Of a DNA stretch of 64,000 nt, positions 1 to 8,444 are shown piece after piece. Source of the DNA: an uncultured Marinoscillum sp. Its GTDB lineage: Bacteria; Bacteroidota; Bacteroidia; Cytophagales; MED-G16. The DNA lies in contig CACPHX010000007.1 of the NCBI GenBank assembly GCA_902633975.1, forward strand, positions 1-64,000, read 5' to 3'. The position numbers were made by a program, and so were the translations under genes. How positions within the stretch are numbered: position 1 is the first letter of the stretch; each line of letters starts with the position of its first letter. Below the pieces are notes generated by a model. That model did not search any database, was not told where the DNA came from, and saw nothing but the letters and a program-made list of their open reading frames with translations.

Positions 1-1131
1 TCCATCTAATTTCATTTTTTCCATTAGAGGTTGTGTACAATGATGTCCAGTCCTTATGGCTATTCCTTTAGCATCAAGGAATAACCCTAAATCATAGTAA
101 TGAAAACCATCAACATAGAAAGAAAAAATTCCTATTTTATTTTTAGATGTCCCAACAAGATTGATTCTATCAATCTTTATAAGCTTTTCATGAGCGTAGT
201 CTCTTATACTATTCTCGTATTCATATATTTTATCTCTGCCTATTTTTTTGATGTATTCAATTGCTTTTTTGAAGCCAACTACATCCCCAATATTTGGAGT
301 GCCTGCCTCAAACTTATAAGGTAATTTATTATAAGTTGTTGAATCGAAAGAGACGTCTTTGATCATTTCACCCCCTCCCATGTAAGGTGGCATTTTATCA
401 AGAATTTTTTCTTTACCGAAAAGAATTCCAACACCTGTGGGGCCGTACATTTTATGAGCTGAAAATACAAAAAAATCACAGCCTATATCTTTAACATCAA
501 CATTTTTATGAGAGGTTGCTTGTGCTCCATCTACCATAACAACAGCACCAGCATCTTTTGAAATTTTAGTAATTTCTTTAACAGGATTTATTGTTCCAAG
601 AGTATTTGAAATATAAACTATCGAAACAAATTTTGTTTTGTTGTTAATTAAATTTTTGAACTGGTTGATATCTAATTCGCCATTACCGGAAACTTTTACA
701 GTTCTAATGATAAGCTCTTTCTCTTTTGCAATCATTTGCCATGGAACAATATTGGAATGGTGTTCCATCTCAGAAATTATAATTTCATCACCTTTTTTTA
801 GGAAATGTTTACAGTAAGATGAAGCCACAAGATTAATTCCTTCAGTTGCACCTCTCGTAAAAACAATTTCACTTATTGAATTTGCATTAATAAAATTTCT
901 GGCTATCTCCCTAGTTTCCTCAAACTCTTCAGTTGCTTTCTCAGCTAAGTGATGCACACCTCTGTGAATATTTGAGTTAATATTTTTGTAGTAGTCAGAT
1001 AATGCGTCTATTACAGTATTCGGCTTTTGTGTAGTCGCAGCATTATCAAAATAGACTAAATCATTGTTGTTAACTTTTCTTTCTAAGATAGGAAAATCAT
1101 TTCTGATGTCTGATACAGGAAAGTTACTCAT
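1..1131 (-). CDS. sufS: Cysteine desulfurase SufS (C-terminus cut by window edge)
   Basis: PLP-dependent class V aminotransferase-fold enzyme that takes sulfur from cysteine for Fe-S cluster assembly by the SUF system. Reading the minus strand from the ATG at 1131 gives 377 codons without a stop. Visible are the N-terminal YFDNAATTQKP, the PLP-lysine motif FSAHKMYGPTG, and near the window edge RTGHHCTQPLM, which carries the persulfide cysteine of the SufS type. About 30 residues are missing at the C-terminus compared with the usual length of about 405. An alternative ATG lies one codon upstream (1134). The start overlaps the end of sufD, so the two are probably translationally coupled. It is the last visible gene of sufBCDS. 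Confidence 0.95.
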   Translation of the reverse strand, partial: MSNFPVSDIRNDFPILERKVNNNDLVYFDNAATTQKPNTVIDALSDYYKNINSNIHRGVHHLAEKATEEFEETREIARNFINANSISEIVFTRGATEGINLVASSYCKHFLKKGDEIIISEMEHHSNIVPWQMIAKEKELIIRTVKVSGNGELDINQFKNLINNKTKFVSIVYISNTLGTINPVKEITKISKDAGAVVMVDGAQATSHKNVDVKDIGCDFFVFSAHKMYGPTGVGILFGKEKILDKMPPYMGGGEMIKDVSFDSTTYNKLPYKFEAGTPNIGDVVGFKKAIEYIKKIGRDKIYEYENSIRDYAHEKLIKIDRINLVGTSKNKIGIFSFYVDGFHYYDLGLFLDAKGIAIRTGHHCTQPLMEKMKLDG

Positions 1132-2395
1132 CATTAAACTTTTCAAGTTGTTTTTTAATTAACTCAGTTAATAAAGACTTCATTTTCTCATCTGTAATTT
1201 TTTCAATTATTTCTGAGCTAAATGCAGAAAGAAGAAGACTTATTGAATCTTTTCTTGAAATTCCTCTAGACATAAGATAAAAAATTGCATCATCATCCAT
1301 TTGTCCAACTGTACATCCGTGGGAACACTTCACATCATCAGCCCAGATTTCAAGCTGAGGTTTTGTGTTAACTTTTGATTTGTCCGAAAGTATAATGTTG
1401 TTATTTGATTGAAATGCATTTGTTTTTTGCGCCTTTTTTCTTACAAATATCTTACCATTAAAAACTCCATTTGATCTTCCACCCATAATTCCCTTATAAT
1501 GTTCGTTACTAAGTGAATTTTCATCAACATGATCAACACTCGTATGATTATCAATGAGAGATTTATCATTCATCGCATAGAAACCATACATATTGGTGTA
1601 GCAAGACTTGTCATGAAGACATATATTTAAGTTGTTTCTGACAATTGACCCTGAAAAACTCATAGTAAAAAAGTTTGATACACTGTCTCTTTTCTGAAAT
1701 ACGTTGATACTATTGTAATGATAATTTTCTTTAAAGTCTTGTGCAGAATAATAATTAAGTTTAGAATTTTCAGCTTGGTATATCTCGCTTACTGAGGATG
1801 AAAAATTCTCATCACTTTTTAAATTAATGAAACGTTCAAAAATTGAGATTTCTGATCCTTTATCACAAAAAATCATTTTTCTATAATTATTAACATCATA
1901 ATTTTCATTGATATTAATGATGGTAATGTGCTCTTTGAGGACTGTATTACTATCTACTGAAATAGTTAGACAATCTTCGTGGATGATTGAATTCAACGAG
2001 CTAAAAAAATCTGATTTAGAGTCATCATGTTTTTGATACATGTTCTCAAAAGTGTCTTTCTCTTCTCTCTCAAGTTCTGAATATTTTTTAATCTTAACTT
2101 TAGGGGGAATATTTGAAAGCTCACTCTTAAAATATCCGTCAACCGAAATAAGATAAAATTTAGAGTTAACAAATTTTGCAACCTCTTCATAAGATTTTTG
2201 ACTGATTTGATCTTTATTTTCTTTCAGTAGGTCAAATTTTTTATCTACGATTTTGAGAAGTGGGGTATACTTATATTCCTCTTTCTGAAGTGAATAAGTG
2301 AGATCTAAGGAATCCAGAATATCTGTCTTCTTATTTTTTAAATTGATATCCTCTTCTTTACTTACCAGTTTTTTTAAATCTTTTGTAATATTCAT
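1124..2395 (-). CDS. sufD: Fe-S cluster scaffold subunit SufD
   Basis: SufD partners SufB and SufC in the SufBC2D scaffold complex. The 423-residue product has the family's divergent N-terminal half followed by the conserved beta-helix core. The C-terminal part holds the signature region KCSHGCTVGQMDDDAIFYL and the closing helical segment with SRGISRKDSISLL. The length is normal for SufD. The stop overlaps the sufS start, and the ATG lies 9 bases after the sufC stop, so it sits mid-operon. SufB is a separate, more conserved gene upstream, which excludes confusion of the two. Confidence 0.95.
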   Translation of the reverse strand: MNITKDLKKLVSKEEDINLKNKKTDILDSLDLTYSLQKEEYKYTPLLKIVDKKFDLLKENKDQISQKSYEEVAKFVNSKFYLISVDGYFKSELSNIPPKVKIKKYSELEREEKDTFENMYQKHDDSKSDFFSSLNSIIHEDCLTISVDSNTVLKEHITIININENYDVNNYRKMIFCDKGSEISIFERFINLKSDENFSSSVSEIYQAENSKLNYYSAQDFKENYHYNSINVFQKRDSVSNFFTMSFSGSIVRNNLNICLHDKSCYTNMYGFYAMNDKSLIDNHTSVDHVDENSLSNEHYKGIMGGRSNGVFNGKIFVRKKAQKTNAFQSNNNIILSDKSKVNTKPQLEIWADDVKCSHGCTVGQMDDDAIFYLMSRGISRKDSISLLLSAFSSEIIEKITDEKMKSLLTELIKKQLEKFNDE

Positions 2396-2404
2396 TTTTG
2401 AATT

Positions 2405-3151
2405 TTAGTTTCCTGGCTTGATCCAGTCGTATCCTTTTTCTTCCAACTCAAGTGCAAGATTTTTATCACCTGACTTAACAATTTTTCCGTCAATTAGTAC
2501 GTGGACAAAGTCAGGAACAATATAATCAAGTAATCTTTGATAGTGTGTTACTACTACTGTAGCATTTTCCTTCGATTTTAGAGCATTTACTCCGTTGGAT
2601 ACTATCTTTAACGCATCTATATCTAATCCAGAATCTGTTTCATCAAGAATTGATAACTTAGGATTGAGCATGGCCATTTGAAAAATTTCATTTCGTTTTT
2701 TTTCACCTCCTGAAAAACCATCATTTATTGATCTGCTGAGCAGGTCTTGTCTTATATTCACAAGTTTCATCTTTTCCTTCATTAACTTGAGAAACGCAAC
2801 GGCATCTAAAGGTTTTTCTCCTTTTGATTCTCTAATCTGATTTACTGCTGTCTTCATAAAGTTTGTTGTAGATACACCAGGAATTTCAACAGGGTATTGA
2901 AAAGCTAAAAATATCCCTTCTCTTGCCCTTTCCTCTGGCCCAAGCTCTCCTAGATCAGTTCCCTGAAAATTAATTTCACCGTCAGTTACATCATAATCTT
3001 CTCTACCTGCTATGACCGATGCCAGAGTGCTTTTTCCAGAACCGTTTGGACCCATGATTGCATGAACTTCACCACTTTTGACTTCAAGATTTAAACCTTT
3101 TAAAATTTTAGTGTCTTCAACTGACGCATGTAAGTTTTTAATTTTTAACAT
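2405..3151 (-). CDS. sufC: Fe-S assembly ATPase SufC
   Basis: ABC-type ATPase of the SufBC2D complex. The 248-residue protein has Walker [10 protein letters not shown] (near residue 35), a Q-loop region LAFQYP, the signature [10 protein letters not shown] and Walker [13 protein letters not shown]. SufC proteins typically carry [10 protein letters not shown] rather than the transporter form. There are no membrane segments, as expected for a cytosolic ATPase. It lies 16 bases after sufB and 9 bases before sufD, inside the suf operon. Confidence 0.97.
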   Translation of the reverse strand: MLKIKNLHASVEDTKILKGLNLEVKSGEVHAIMGPNGSGKSTLASVIAGREDYDVTDGEINFQGTDLGELGPEERAREGIFLAFQYPVEIPGVSTTNFMKTAVNQIRESKGEKPLDAVAFLKLMKEKMKLVNIRQDLLSRSINDGFSGGEKKRNEIFQMAMLNPKLSILDETDSGLDIDALKIVSNGVNALKSKENATVVVTHYQRLLDYIVPDFVHVLIDGKIVKSGDKNLALELEEKGYDWIKPGN

Positions 3152-3167
3152 GTTGTTTATTTAAAGT

Positions 3168-4613
3168 TTATCCTACACTTCCTTCAAGTGTGAGAGAAAG
3201 TAATTTTTGAGCTTCAACTGAAAACTCCATTGGTAGTTGTTTTAAAACATCTTTTGCATATCCGTTTACTATTAGGGCAATAGCATTTTCTTCATCCATT
3301 CCTCTTTGGAGACAGTAAAAAATTTGATCCTCTCCAATTTTTGATGTGGTCGCCTCGTGCTCTACCATTGAGGATTTATTGTCAATATCAATGTAAGGAA
3401 ATGTATGGGCTCCACATTTATTTCCAAGAAGAAGAGAGTCACACTGAGAAAAATTTCTTGAGTTAGATGCTCTATTCATAACTTTAACTTGACCTCTGTA
3501 ACTGTTTTGTGAGTTTCCAGCAGATATACCTTTTGAGATGATTTTTGATTTGGTATTTTTACCAATATGCACCATTTTAGTTCCTGTATCAGCTTGCTGA
3601 TAGTTATTTGTTACTGCAACTGAATAAAATTCACCTATTGAATTGTTTCCTTTTAGTACACATGATGGGTATTTCCATGTAATGGCTGAACCAGTTTCTA
3701 CTTGGGTCCAGCTAATTTTTGAGTTATCGCCTGAACATATACCTCTTTTTGTCACAAAATTGTAAATACCACCTTTTCCATCTTTATCTCCTGGATACCA
3801 ATTTTGTACAGTAGAGTATTTTACCTCGGCATTACTTGCTGCAAAAATCTCAACAACTGCCGCGTGTAACTGGTTTTCATCTCTCATTGGAGCAGTGCAT
3901 CCCTCAAGATAACTCACGTATGAACTTTCATCAGCAATAATAAGGGTTCTTTCAAATTGACCTGTATTAGAGGCGTTAATCCTAAAATATGTTGATAATT
4001 CCATAGGACATCTTACACCTTTAGGTATATAACAAAAAGATCCATCAGAAAAGACTGCAGAATTTAGAGCAGCAAAATAGTTATCCTTTGAAGGTATTAC
4101 TGTACCAAGATATTTTTTAACTAAGTCGGGATGTTCCTTAACTGCCTCAGAGAAGGAACAAAATATTATCCCAAGTTCACTTAATTTATCTTTAAATGTT
4201 GTTCCAATAGAGACTGAATCAATTACAGCATCAACTGCGACCCCACTTAACCTCTTTTGCTCCTGGAGAGAAATACCTAGTTTTTCAAAAGTTTTAATTA
4301 GCTCTGGATCAACTTCGTCCATTGATTTAAGCTCTTTCTTCTTTTTAGGAGCAGAATAATAAGATATTGATTGAAGGTCTATTTCAGGAATTTTTAAATT
4401 AGCCCAGTTTGGCATTTTCATTTTCTTGAAAGTTTCAAACGCATCTAACCTCCATTCAAGTAGCCAGTTTGGTTCTTCTTTCTTCTTAGATATTAATCTA
4501 ACTATGTCTTCGTTGAGACCATTTGGTGCCTGATCTACTTCGAAGTCTACTGACCATCCATGTTCGTATTCTTTGGAGGTAAAATCCTTTAATATTTTGT
4601 CGTCTTTACTCAT
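3168..4613 (-). CDS. sufB: Fe-S cluster scaffold subunit SufB
   Basis: Core scaffold subunit of the SUF system. Recognisable stretches are [35 protein letters not shown] and, near the C-terminus, [16 protein letters not shown] and [15 protein letters not shown] chose the ATG at 4613 (481 residues) rather than the in-frame ATG at 4631. The upstream one adds only MRLERL, and a -7-like TAAATTTG at 4629-4636 puts the likely transcription start downstream of it. First gene of sufBCDS; an Lrp-type regulator gene lies directly upstream on the same strand. Confidence 0.96.
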   Translation of the reverse strand: MSKDDKILKDFTSKEYEHGWSVDFEVDQAPNGLNEDIVRLISKKKEEPNWLLEWRLDAFETFKKMKMPNWANLKIPEIDLQSISYYSAPKKKKELKSMDEVDPELIKTFEKLGISLQEQKRLSGVAVDAVIDSVSIGTTFKDKLSELGIIFCSFSEAVKEHPDLVKKYLGTVIPSKDNYFAALNSAVFSDGSFCYIPKGVRCPMELSTYFRINASNTGQFERTLIIADESSYVSYLEGCTAPMRDENQLHAAVVEIFAASNAEVKYSTVQNWYPGDKDGKGGIYNFVTKRGICSGDNSKISWTQVETGSAITWKYPSCVLKGNNSIGEFYSVAVTNNYQQADTGTKMVHIGKNTKSKIISKGISAGNSQNSYRGQVKVMNRASNSRNFSQCDSLLLGNKCGAHTFPYIDIDNKSSMVEHEATTSKIGEDQIFYCLQRGMDEENAIALIVNGYAKDVLKQLPMEFSVEAQKLLSLTLEGSVG

Positions 4614-4628
4614 AAGTCTTTCTAAGCG

Positions 4629-4660
4629 CAAATTTAACTAACAAAAACTACTTTAGCTAA
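4629..4660 (-). promoter_or_regulatory. Probable suf operon promoter
   Basis: On the minus strand the 65-base gap between lrp and sufB contains TAAATTTG (4629-4636), matching the Bacteroidota -7 element TAnnTTTG. A weak -33 candidate TTAG sits about 20 bases upstream (4657-4660). The predicted start is near 4624, giving a leader of about 11 bases to the sufB ATG. The -7 match is direct; use as a promoter is inferred. Confidence 0.5.
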
Positions 4661-4677
4661 GAAAATGGCTAAAACGC

Positions 4678-5139
4678 TCAATTTAACGCTAAACCATCTA
4701 AAATTGTTTCCTCAAACGACATGAATGTTTCTGTCCTAGTGATACCCTTGACTTTATGTACTGTATCAAGGAAATTTCTGAAATGAGAAGTATCTTTACA
4801 TATTATCTTTATAAATATGGTGTATTGTCCCGTAATAGCATGTATTTCAACAATTTCAGGGATTTTTTTTAAAGATTTTACTGTCTCTTTATATAAAAAA
4901 CTTTTTTCTAGATAAATACCCATATAACTTGATATGTTATAACCTAATTTATCATAGTCAATATCAAGTTTTGTTCCTCTCACTACCCCCATCTTTTCAA
5001 GTTTTCTCATTCTCACGTGTACTGTTCCGCCTGATACGAATACTTTTTTTGCTACTTCAGTATATGGCATTTTAGCATTTTTTGAGAGAACATTAAGGAT
5101 TTTCAGGTCGATATTATCAATTTGGTAATTAGGGCTCAC
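4678..5139 (-). CDS. Lrp/AsnC family transcriptional regulator
   Basis: The 153-residue protein has an N-terminal winged helix-turn-helix (about residues 8-60, with YTEVAKKVFVSGGTVHVRMRKLEKMGVV) and a C-terminal RAM ligand-sensing domain (about 75-140, with IHAITGQYTIFIKI). This is the standard Lrp/AsnC arrangement. The start is a GTG at 5139; no ATG lies in frame before the HTH. It is directly upstream of sufB on the same strand, with a separate promoter-like sequence between them. A role in suf control is possible but the sequence does not show it; ligand and targets cannot be told. Confidence 0.88.
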   Translation of the reverse strand: MSPNYQIDNIDLKILNVLSKNAKMPYTEVAKKVFVSGGTVHVRMRKLEKMGVVRGTKLDIDYDKLGYNISSYMGIYLEKSFLYKETVKSLKKIPEIVEIHAITGQYTIFIKIICKDTSHFRNFLDTVHKVKGITRTETFMSFEETILDGLALN

Positions 5140-5383
5140 TTTTTAGTATTTATTTTGTAAATTTTATATTAATTTCAATAAATATTCAATTATTTTTAAA
5201 TTTTTCCAAGTTTTATATAGATAATTACAACAAATAGAAGATTTAAGATCTTTTTTAAATAGATTAATAATTCATTTTTGGGTTAATGTTGTTTATAAGG
5301 GGGTCATCAGAATTGATATCCCCTTTCTTTTTATCGTTTTTTATTTACTTTTAAATATTAGATATTTAAAAGATTAATTGATA
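5140..5383. other. Divergent intergenic region lrp / fadD-like
   Basis: About 240 bases of very AT-rich DNA between two divergent genes. I see no clear TAnnTTTG -7 element for either gene. The only strong structure is the terminator-like hairpin at 5297-5335 on the plus strand. A 22-codon reading frame (5286-5354) runs through that hairpin and has no recognisable similarity. Confidence 0.6.
5297..5335 (+). terminator. Terminator-like hairpin with no upstream gene
   Basis: AAGGGG (5297-5302) pairs with CCCCTT (5320-5325), and an inner ATCA/TGAT pair (5306-5309 with 5314-5317) extends the stem. A T-rich run TTTCTTTTT follows. Read on the plus strand this is a plausible intrinsic terminator, but the genes to its left are all on the minus strand. 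It could end a small RNA or act as an attenuator before the fadD-like gene. Confidence 0.5.
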
Positions 5384-7060
5384 ATGAAAAAAATTTGGTT
5401 AGATAATTATCCAAAAGGAGTAAAATTTAATGTTGATTTAGATGAATATAAATCCTTAGTTGATTTTTTTGAAGATGGATTCAAAAAATATTCCAATAAT
5501 ATTGCATACGAAAATATGGGTAAAAAAATCTCATATTCTGAGATTGATAATCTTTCAAAGGCATTTTCAAATTATTTGTTGTATGACCTCAAGTTAAAGA
5601 AAGGTGATAGATTAGCCATTCAAACCCCAAATTTACTTCAATATCCAGTAGTTTTAATTGGTGCATTGAGATCAGGTATAATAGTTGTGAATACAAACCC
5701 TCTATATACACCAGATGAGATGCTTCATCAGTTCAAAGATTCAAAATGCAAAGCAATATTTATACTTTCAAATTTTGCGAGTAAACTTGAAGAGATTTTA
5801 GATCAAACATATATTGAACATGTTATAATATCAGATATAGGAGATATGATCGGAGGGATAAAAGGTAAATTTGTGAATTTTGCTGTTAAGTACATTAAAA
5901 AAATGGTTCCAAAGTATAATCTACCTAAATCAGTAAATTTTTCAAGTGCTTTAAAATCCGGTATGAAATATTCATTTAAAAGAATTGATATTCGATCAAG
6001 TGATATTGCATTCCTTCAGTATACAGGAGGAACAACAGGTATATCCAAAGGAGCCATGCTATCAAATAAAAATGTTCTTTCAAATGTAATGCAGGTTTCA
6101 GAATTTCTGTCAATTAAATTAAATGAAGGTGAGGAAGTAGTTATAACCGCTTTACCCTTATATCATATTTTTGCTCTTGTATGCAATTGTTTAGTGATGT
6201 TTGGTTATGGTGCAAGAAATATTCTAATTACTAATCCTAGAGATATGATTAATTTTATAAAAGAAATTAGTGATAAAAAATTTTCAATTATTACTGGGGT
6301 AAATACATTATTCAATGGATTACTTAATAATTCTAAATTTAAAGAAATTGATTTTTCAAAACTAAAAGTTGCATTTGGAGGTGGAATGGCGGTTCAAGAC
6401 ACAGTTGCTCAAAAGTGGGAGAGTATTACAGGCTGTCCTCTTGTGGAGGGGTATGGATTGACTGAGACCTCTCCTGTAGTTTCAATTAATCCTTTAGATG
6501 GTACGAATAAAATTGGCACAATAGGCATTCCTGTTCCAGACACAGACATTAAGTTAGTTGATGATAAAAATAAAGAGGTAAGTATTGGTAAAAGAGGTGA
6601 GCTTTGTATAAAAGGACCTCAAGTAATGGAAGGGTATTGGAGAAGAAATGAAGAAACTAAAGAGGTTTTAAAAGATAGTTGGTTACATACAGGAGATATT
6701 GCGATGATTGATAATTCTGGATTTCTTAAAATAGTTGATAGGAAAAAAGAAATGATATTGGTTTCAGGTTTTAATGTATATCCAAATGAAGTAGAAAATG
6801 TAATTTCATCCCATCCAAAGGTTCTTGAAGTAGGAGTTATAGGAGTTTCAGACCGAAGAACAGGTGAAGCTGTAAAAGCAGTAATTGTTAAGAAAGATAG
6901 CTCTTTGAATACTTCAGAAATTAAAAAATACTGCAAAGAAAAACTTGTAAATTATAAATGCCCAAAATTTGTTGGATATGCAGATGAATTACCAAAATCA
7001 AATGTCGGAAAGATACTTAGGAGATTAATAAAAGAACAAGATATCAAAAAACCATACTAA
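5384..7060 (+). CDS. Long-chain acyl-CoA synthetase (AMP-forming), FadD-like
   Basis: Activates a fatty acid to acyl-CoA through an acyl-adenylate. ANL-superfamily signatures are YTGGTTGISKGAML (about residue 213, phosphate-binding loop), GYGLTETSPVVS, the adenylate-binding GDIAMIDNSGFLKIVDRKKE, and the hinge region VSGFNVYPNEVENVI, with a catalytic lysine expected in SNVGKILRRLIK at the C-terminus. From the ATG at 5384 it is 558 residues, normal for FadD; a TTG two codons upstream is less likely. No signal peptide. Monocistronic, divergent from lrp. The exact chain length preference cannot be read from sequence. Confidence 0.9.
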   Translation: MKKIWLDNYPKGVKFNVDLDEYKSLVDFFEDGFKKYSNNIAYENMGKKISYSEIDNLSKAFSNYLLYDLKLKKGDRLAIQTPNLLQYPVVLIGALRSGIIVVNTNPLYTPDEMLHQFKDSKCKAIFILSNFASKLEEILDQTYIEHVIISDIGDMIGGIKGKFVNFAVKYIKKMVPKYNLPKSVNFSSALKSGMKYSFKRIDIRSSDIAFLQYTGGTTGISKGAMLSNKNVLSNVMQVSEFLSIKLNEGEEVVITALPLYHIFALVCNCLVMFGYGARNILITNPRDMINFIKEISDKKFSIITGVNTLFNGLLNNSKFKEIDFSKLKVAFGGGMAVQDTVAQKWESITGCPLVEGYGLTETSPVVSINPLDGTNKIGTIGIPVPDTDIKLVDDKNKEVSIGKRGELCIKGPQVMEGYWRRNEETKEVLKDSWLHTGDIAMIDNSGFLKIVDRKKEMILVSGFNVYPNEVENVISSHPKVLEVGVIGVSDRRTGEAVKAVIVKKDSSLNTSEIKKYCKEKLVNYKCPKFVGYADELPKSNVGKILRRLIKEQDIKKPY

Positions 7061-7065
7061 TCCCT

Positions 7066-7084
7066 ATTTAGAATAATTCTAAAT
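7066..7084 (+). terminator. Short palindrome after the acyl-CoA synthetase
   Basis: A perfect inverted repeat (ATTTAGAA, TAA loop, TTCTAAAT) starts six bases after the stop codon. No good T-tract follows, so it would be a weak terminator at best. Confidence 0.3.
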
Positions 7085-7105
7085 TAATATATATACTGAT
7101 AATTT

Positions 7106-7136
7106 TTTGAAGTTTATACTTCCGATATTACATTTG
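7106..7136 (+). promoter_or_regulatory. Promoter of the act-cox respiratory block
   Basis: TTTG (7106-7109), 19 bases, then TACATTTG (7129-7136). Both elements and the spacing match the Bacteroidota consensus (TTTG / TAnnTTTG). The predicted start near 7141 leaves a leader of about 20 bases to the actA ATG. This is one of the clearest promoters in the window. Confidence 0.75.
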
Positions 7137-7161
7137 TCTCGACTAAAACATTTGTGCTTAA

Positions 7162-8442
7162 ATGCTTACAAGATTAACTAAAAATTTGACTTATATAAGT
7201 CGTATTTTTTCCCAAAATTTTGGCATAATACTTCTGTCCTTACTTTTATCTAACATGTACCAATTATCAGCTCAAAATGAACAGGATGAGGCATTTGATC
7301 AAAATATTGTTAGCAGTGGCGAGTCGTTATTTAAAGGTAATTGTACGGTATGCCATGCAATCAATGAGGTTGTAATAGGTCCAGCACTTAGAGACGTACA
7401 TGAGAGACAGTCCGAGGAGTGGATTTACGCTTTCATAAAGAACTCACAAAAAGTAATCAAAAGTGGTGACGAATACGCTGTTGATTTATACAATCAGTAT
7501 AATCAAACACTGATGACTTCCTTCGATTTTTCAGATGAGGAATTGAACTCAATTTTAACCTACATTAAAAGTGAATCTGCCAAGGAAGTTCAGGTTGCAG
7601 TTGTTGACAATATCGTTGAGGGTGGTGAAGTTTCTTCTTCAATATCATCAGATAATTTTTATTTATCTCTGGGACTTAATATTTTCTTACTCTTACTGCT
7701 CATTTTTATATTATTTAGGTTTACAAACCTTTCAAAAAAATATGTCATACTAAAGGATAATCAGAATAAAGGAAAACTATTAGATGACGACGACAAAGAG
7801 ATAGTTGATAGCGGCTTTAAGATTAATGAATTTATAAAAAGCAATAAAGTAGTTGGTATTGCATCTTTTGTATTTATTGCTGTTTTTGTAAAATCTTGTA
7901 TCGATGGATTATATACTATTGGAATACAACAAAACTATCAACCCACTCAACCTATTGCATTCTCACATAAAATACATGCTGGTCAGTATGAGATTGATTG
8001 TAATTATTGTCATACAGGTGTTAATATATCAAAATCCGCTAATATTCCCGCAGTAAATATTTGTATGAACTGTCATGGAGTTATTAATACTGATAAGCCT
8101 GAGATTCAAAAAATATTAACTGCTTACGAAGAAAATAGACCAATTGAATGGGTAAGGGTACACAACTTACCTGATCTAGCATATTTTAATCATTCTCAGC
8201 ATGTAGCTGTTGGTGGGATTGAGTGTAATACCTGTCATGGTCCAATTGAAGAGATGGATGTTGTGTATCAATACTCTGAGCTTACTATGGGTTGGTGTAT
8301 AAATTGTCACAGAGAATCTGAAATAAATTCAAAAGGAAATGATTATTATGATAAATTAGTTGAACTTCATAAAAGTTCTTCTAAGGAACCTTTAAAAGTT
8401 GAAGACATTGGTGGGCTTGAGTGCTCAAAATGCCATTATTAA
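7162..8442 (+). CDS. actA: Alternative complex III subunit ActA, hexaheme c-type cytochrome
   Basis: Electron-carrying cytochrome of the ACIII menaquinol oxidoreductase. An N-terminal export segment precedes a class I cytochrome c domain with CTVCH at residues 61-65. Then come a membrane helix (about 167-187), a further hydrophobic stretch (about 230-250) and a C-terminal multiheme block with CNYCH (280), CMNCH (301), CNTCH (355), CINCH (379) and CSKCH (421). That is six CXXCH motifs in 426 residues: five in the usual block and one in the fused N-terminal domain. First gene of the operon; actB starts 2 bases after its stop. Periplasmic, membrane-anchored. Confidence 0.93.
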   Translation: MLTRLTKNLTYISRIFSQNFGIILLSLLLSNMYQLSAQNEQDEAFDQNIVSSGESLFKGNCTVCHAINEVVIGPALRDVHERQSEEWIYAFIKNSQKVIKSGDEYAVDLYNQYNQTLMTSFDFSDEELNSILTYIKSESAKEVQVAVVDNIVEGGEVSSSISSDNFYLSLGLNIFLLLLLIFILFRFTNLSKKYVILKDNQNKGKLLDDDDKEIVDSGFKINEFIKSNKVVGIASFVFIAVFVKSCIDGLYTIGIQQNYQPTQPIAFSHKIHAGQYEIDCNYCHTGVNISKSANIPAVNICMNCHGVINTDKPEIQKILTAYEENRPIEWVRVHNLPDLAYFNHSQHVAVGGIECNTCHGPIEEMDVVYQYSELTMGWCINCHRESEINSKGNDYYDKLVELHKSSSKEPLKVEDIGGLECSKCHY

Positions 8443-8444
8443 AA

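Noticed and set aside
100-324. 74-codon plus-strand frame at the window start
   Set aside because: It is a shadow of sufS, whose conserved motifs are read on the other strand over the same bases.
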